From NCBI RefSeq assembly GCF_020520425.1, contig NC_079487.1:6557501-6621500 (forward strand): a stretch of DNA of 64,000 nt. The letters are read 5' to 3'. Positions 63,882 to 64,000 of the stretch are shown here, in pieces. A program made the position numbers and the translations under genes. How positions within the stretch are numbered: the stretch's first letter is position 1; each line of letters opens with the position of its first letter. The DNA is from Spinacia oleracea. Lineage: Eukaryota > Streptophyta > Magnoliopsida > Caryophyllales > Amaranthaceae. The notes beneath the pieces were generated by a model. It ran no database searches, was not told the DNA's origin, and was given only the letters and a program-made list of their open reading frames with translations.

Positions 63882-64000
63882 ATGGCATTAGCTCTCCAAG
63901 ATGAAGTGTTCGATCCTACTAAATTGATCGCTCCATCACCCTCAAAAGATGACCAAATCCAACGAGGGTGGCGCAAGACTTTCAAATGGACTAATGCTCG
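63882..64000 (+). CDS. Possible first ORF of the right-edge retrotransposon (partial)
   Basis: From the ATG at 63882 the frame stays open to the window edge (39 codons: MALALQDEVFDPTK, then RGWRKTFKWTNA). Its position after a leader of about 1.5 kb fits a Gag or Ogre-type ORF1 start. No domain is visible in so short a piece. Confidence 0.35.
   Translation, partial: MALALQDEVFDPTKLIAPSPSKDDQIQRGWRKTFKWTNA

Overview
The window is nuclear DNA of a flowering plant. The genes have GT-AG introns and plant architecture: a chloroplast-targeted photosystem I subunit, the plant form of S-adenosylhomocysteinase, and a nuclear tRNA-Trp(CCA). Most of the rest is transposable-element sequence. The repeat style suggests a Caryophyllales dicot such as the spinach/beet/quinoa group, but that is only an inference from recalled repeat families. 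No prokaryotic feature was seen.

Layout. 1-5 kb: a minus-strand gene of at least 11 exons, unrecognised, leaving the window on the left, with a TATA box and an unusual hairpin cluster upstream. 5-9 kb: a Helitron end, a Stowaway MITE and the complete three-exon S-adenosylhomocysteinase gene (+). 9-12 kb: a decayed Ty1-copia relic, a MITE, a second Helitron end and tRNA-Trp (-). 12.4-13 kb: intronless psaG (+). 13.9-14.5 kb: three copies of a GC-rich 190-bp tandem repeat. 15.8-28 kb: a four-exon PYM (partner of Y14 and Mago) gene (-) spread over 12 kb by TE-filled introns. 29-42 kb: a young copia LTR element (29604-38920) nested in a decayed Ty3-gypsy element. 43.5-60.7 kb: a 13-exon DEAD-box helicase of the RH10/DDX47/Rrp3 type (-) over 17 kb. 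60.9-64 kb: a Helitron terminus, then the 5' LTR, primer-binding site and leader of a large LTR retrotransposon leaving the window on the right.

The host genes are housekeeping functions and show no operon-like relation: methyl-cycle recycling (SAHH), light harvesting (PsaG), exon-junction-complex recycling and translation (PYM) and ribosome biogenesis (helicase). The striking theme is the density of insertions inside PYM and helicase introns, while all coding phases remain intact. Many insertions can be delimited exactly by target-site duplications: CACTA (3 bp), hAT-type (8 bp), LTR (5 bp), LINE (11 bp), SINE (16-18 bp) and Stowaway (TA).

The most notable items are a 2.56-kb CACTA element carrying spliceable exon fragments of a small membrane-protein-like gene, the exon-reiterated unknown gene at the left edge, and a TPGRL-to-THGRL change in the helicase.
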